A DNA stretch of 7,732 nt from Methanobacteriota archaeon (GTDB taxonomy: Archaea > Altiarchaeota > Altiarchaeia > IMC4 > QMZM01): contig JAKFXM010000026.1 of assembly GCA_021731385.1 (NCBI GenBank), forward strand, positions 1 to 7,732. Direction: 5' to 3'. Under the pieces are notes generated by a model. It had not been told where the DNA came from, searched no databases, and worked only from the letters and a program-made list of their open reading frames with translations. Shown in pieces: positions 5,637 to 7,732 of the stretch; within the stretch, counting starts at the first letter, position 1, and each line of letters starts with the position of its first letter. A program made the position numbers and the translations under genes.

Positions 5637-6576
5637 GATTATTTCCCCGGCACACCTCCATGCCGGTAACATGGACTTTAACGGTAGTTTGGGGAGGCTA
5701 TATGGTACGGTTGGATTTACTATTGAAAAACCAAATTTAGAAATAGAAGTGGAAAAGGGTGAGGGGGTAACCTCCAATGACGAGGATGCTACCGGGTTTG
5801 CTAAAATACTTCTCAAACGATTTAAAGTACATGGCATTCATGTTGAAGTTAAGCGCAGAATTCCGCCCTATGTAGGTCTGGGCTATCACACTACACTTGC
5901 TCTCTCAATCGGGAGAGGAATTTCTGAATTGTACAATCTTAATCTAAGCATAGAGGGGATAGCACTTACCGTGAAAAGAGGCCTATTAACGGCAATGGGT
6001 CTCTATGCATGTAAGGCTGGTGGCTTCATGGTAGAGGGCGGATTTAGGGTGGGAGAACTCGATAGAATGGTTCCCCCCCTCATATTCCGCTATGATATAC
6101 CAAGGGACTGGATATTTGTCGTAGCTGTACCCGAGGAGCCTAAAAGGAAGCTGGCGGAACTCAGAAGGCATGAAGATGCTATGCTTGAAAAAGTGAAGAT
6201 GAGCAATGAGGACTCTGCCTTTCTTTCCCGAATTGTCTTACTCAAACTCGTACCTGCAATAGCGGAAAATAATTTAAAGGATTTTGGTGATGCCCTGACC
6301 ACATTTAACGAAAGATTGGGGTCTTCATGGGGCAGGTATCAGAGTGGCAATTATTGCTGCGATATTGTAGATGAAGGAATAAAAATTATGAGAAAGGAGG
6401 CATTTTCCGCATGTCAAACCTCATGGGGACCGGCATTCTATGGAATACTAAACATGAAAGAAAAGGCCAAAAGTTTAGCAAAGAAACTGAAAGAATTTTT
6501 GGATGAAAACGGGGGAGGGGAGGTATTTTGTACCCATGGAAGGAACAGGGGGATGGAGGTAATTACCCATGGTTAA
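5623..6576 (+). CDS. Beta-ribofuranosylaminobenzene 5'-phosphate (beta-RFAP) synthase family protein, divergent
   Basis: A GHMP-kinase-superfamily protein of 317 aa. True beta-RFAP synthase condenses PRPP with 4-aminobenzoate, releasing CO2 and pyrophosphate, in the first committed step of methanopterin synthesis. Family features are PAHLHAGNMDFNGSLGRLYGTVGF near the N-terminus, IPPYVGLGYHTTLALSIG (80-96), RGLLTAMGLYACKAGGFMVEGG (119-140) and ACQTSWGPAFYGI plus THGRNRG at the C-terminus. The anion-binding loop usually reads GLGSGTQ and the later motif GRGxxSGIG; here they are GLGYHTT and KRGLLTAMG. It may therefore be a paralogue with a changed substrate or activity. ATG 5623 (MKKIRIISPAH) is chosen over TTG 5605 because the first beta strand starts there. 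It overlaps DUF447 by 14 nt and DUF1464 by 8 nt. Confidence 0.85.
   Translation: MKKIRIISPAHLHAGNMDFNGSLGRLYGTVGFTIEKPNLEIEVEKGEGVTSNDEDATGFAKILLKRFKVHGIHVEVKRRIPPYVGLGYHTTLALSIGRGISELYNLNLSIEGIALTVKRGLLTAMGLYACKAGGFMVEGGFRVGELDRMVPPLIFRYDIPRDWIFVVAVPEEPKRKLAELRRHEDAMLEKVKMSNEDSAFLSRIVLLKLVPAIAENNLKDFGDALTTFNERLGSSWGRYQSGNYCCDIVDEGIKIMRKEAFSACQTSWGPAFYGILNMKEKAKSLAKKLKEFLDENGGGEVFCTHGRNRGMEVITHG
6555..6560 (+). promoter_or_regulatory. Strong Shine-Dalgarno site for the DUF1464 gene
   Basis: GGAGGT ends 8 nt before ATG 6569 and lies within the end of the beta-RFAP synthase gene. It is the clearest ribosome binding site in the window. It fixes the DUF1464 start and indicates independent initiation within a polycistronic message. 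Confidence 0.8.
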
Positions 6577-7717
6577 GGCTATTGGAACTGATTCCGGGAT
6601 AAAGAGCTATGACCTCTTTGGCTTTGATGATGAAACAGGCGAAATACTTGCAGACGAGGCTATAGACCGAGAAAAAATTACAAGGGATCCCGGGCTGGTG
6701 ATAAGAAGATTAAGGGAAATTCAGAAAAAATACGGAAAAATTGATGCCATTGCCGCATCATCCGGATATGGCGTCCCGCTAAAGAAGGCATCCAAAGCTA
6801 CGGATACAGATATTGCCCTGGCTACCTTTGTCACAGAGAAAGATATCGAAAGAAGGCTGAAGATAGTAGGATTGCGTGAACTGATGAAACTTATGAGAGA
6901 AGCACACGACCTTAATGTCTACTTTACCCCGGGCGCTATACATCTCCCAACAATTTCAACACAGAGAAAGGCAAACAGAATAGATATGGGAACCTCTGAT
7001 AAGGTATATACCGTTGCTCTTGCTATCAGGGATCAATCTGAAAGACTTGGGATAAAATATGGTGAAACATCGCTAATAGCAGTGGAGATAGGGTTCAGCT
7101 ATACCTCAGCAATGGCCGTTAAACAAGGAAGAATAGCGGATGCAATGGCCGGGACATCCGGATTTCCGGGTTACTCGGGCATGGGTTTCATGGACTCTGA
7201 ATTAGCCTATGCACTGGCCAATACCGTGAAGGATTTTTCCAAGACAATTCTCTTTCAGGGTGGTGCAGGATCCATAGCAGGTTTGGATACACTAAAGAAA
7301 GAACCAGGGGAATTCATCAGAAAGGCAAGAACAGATAAAAATTTTAGAATGGGGTATGATGTGATGCAGGAATCTATAGTAAAGGATGTTGCATCCCTAC
7401 TCCCCTCTGTAGTGCCTAGAGAGATAATATTAAGCGGAAGGTTTGTGCGCATTCCGGAATTTTTAGAGGATATTACTGATGAGATAAAAAAATTCTTCAA
7501 TTCTATTGGAATTTCTCCAAAAATCGTGAAGTTAAATCATAAGGGAAAAATTTCAAAAGAAGCTGCCGAGGGTGCTGCGATAGTCGCTAATGGACTTGCT
7601 GGCGGTAAATATAAAAAATTGGCAGATAATATGAAATTAAGGGATGCCAAAGGCACAGTCTTTGATTACATTCATCTTGATGTTGCCGGGGAGATGAAGA
7701 GGAAGTACGGAATTTGA
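6569..7717 (+). CDS. DUF1464 family protein, ASKHA-fold predicted small-molecule kinase
   Basis: A 382-aa protein of the archaeal DUF1464 family (the orthologous group is annotated as predicted butyrate kinase), in the acetate/sugar kinase-Hsp70-actin superfamily. Visible features are an N-terminal phosphate-loop-like strand MVKAIGTDSG (1-10) and ITRDPGLVIRRLREIQKKYGKIDAIAASSGYGVP. A second phosphate-binding segment is VEIGFSYTSAMAVKQGRIADAMAGTSGFPG (172-201), and an adenosine-motif-like strand IILSGRF (286-292) precedes a helix. The substrate is unknown and butyrate is only a family-level guess. It overlaps the beta-RFAP synthase homologue by 8 nt, so it is probably in the same operon. The start is set by the GGAGGT site at 6555. 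It is cytoplasmic and appears complete. The final 15 nt of the window hold no recognisable gene start. Confidence 0.88.
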   Translation: MVKAIGTDSGIKSYDLFGFDDETGEILADEAIDREKITRDPGLVIRRLREIQKKYGKIDAIAASSGYGVPLKKASKATDTDIALATFVTEKDIERRLKIVGLRELMKLMREAHDLNVYFTPGAIHLPTISTQRKANRIDMGTSDKVYTVALAIRDQSERLGIKYGETSLIAVEIGFSYTSAMAVKQGRIADAMAGTSGFPGYSGMGFMDSELAYALANTVKDFSKTILFQGGAGSIAGLDTLKKEPGEFIRKARTDKNFRMGYDVMQESIVKDVASLLPSVVPREIILSGRFVRIPEFLEDITDEIKKFFNSIGISPKIVKLNHKGKISKEAAEGAAIVANGLAGGKYKKLADNMKLRDAKGTVFDYIHLDVAGEMKRKYGI

Positions 7718-7732
7718 AAATAGTTTTGTTAA

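Noticed and set aside
5647..5666. Hairpin ccggca/tgccgg in the beta-RFAP synthase gene
   Set aside because: The stem is only 6 bp with an 8-nt loop. The encoded PAHLHAG is a conserved family segment, so it is not an insertion and is unlike the 3-nt-loop elements.

Overview
The window is archaeal, from a lineage with methanopterin-type C1 metabolism. It encodes a two-ring Cdc48/VAT AAA ATPase with an archaeal-type N domain, a beta-RFAP synthase homologue of the methanopterin pathway, and the mainly archaeal families DUF447 and DUF1464. TATA-like boxes lie near several starts. Base composition is moderately AT-rich, and arginine is written almost entirely as AGA/AGG in nnr. The lineage cannot be fixed from the sequence alone.

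All genes read on the + strand. Positions 1-285 hold the C-terminal end of a membrane site-2 protease. Positions 304-2460 hold a complete Cdc48/VAT ATPase (protein unfolding). It is followed 14 nt later by nnr (2475-4049), a fused NAD(P)H-hydrate epimerase/dehydratase (repair of damaged nicotinamide cofactors). An intergenic stretch at 4050-4237 carries tandem hairpins and a probable promoter. Then comes a HEPN/MNT pair (4238-4962) overlapping by ATGA, resembling a toxin-antitoxin or RNase/nucleotidyltransferase module. The last block is a tightly overlapping trio: DUF447 flavoprotein-like (5043-5636), a divergent beta-RFAP synthase homologue (5623-6576) and a DUF1464 ASKHA-fold predicted kinase (6569-7717). 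This trio is probably one operon tied to pterin/C1 cofactor metabolism.

The standout observation is inside nnr. Three blocks of near-perfect tandem hairpins (2597-2646, 3065-3130, 3679-3720) are embedded in the reading frame without breaking it, each at a plausible surface loop. Two of them share a 14-nt core but are translated in different frames. One folds as a cloverleaf. All three contain a hairpin with the same CCGA/TCGG foot and a 3-nt loop. Every CGN arginine codon of the gene (9 of 9) lies inside these blocks, while the rest of the gene uses only AGA/AGG (24 of 24). A related hairpin pair sits just downstream of the gene. This looks like an archaeal family of palindromic elements that invade protein-coding genes, similar in behaviour to the Rickettsia palindromic elements but with a different architecture.
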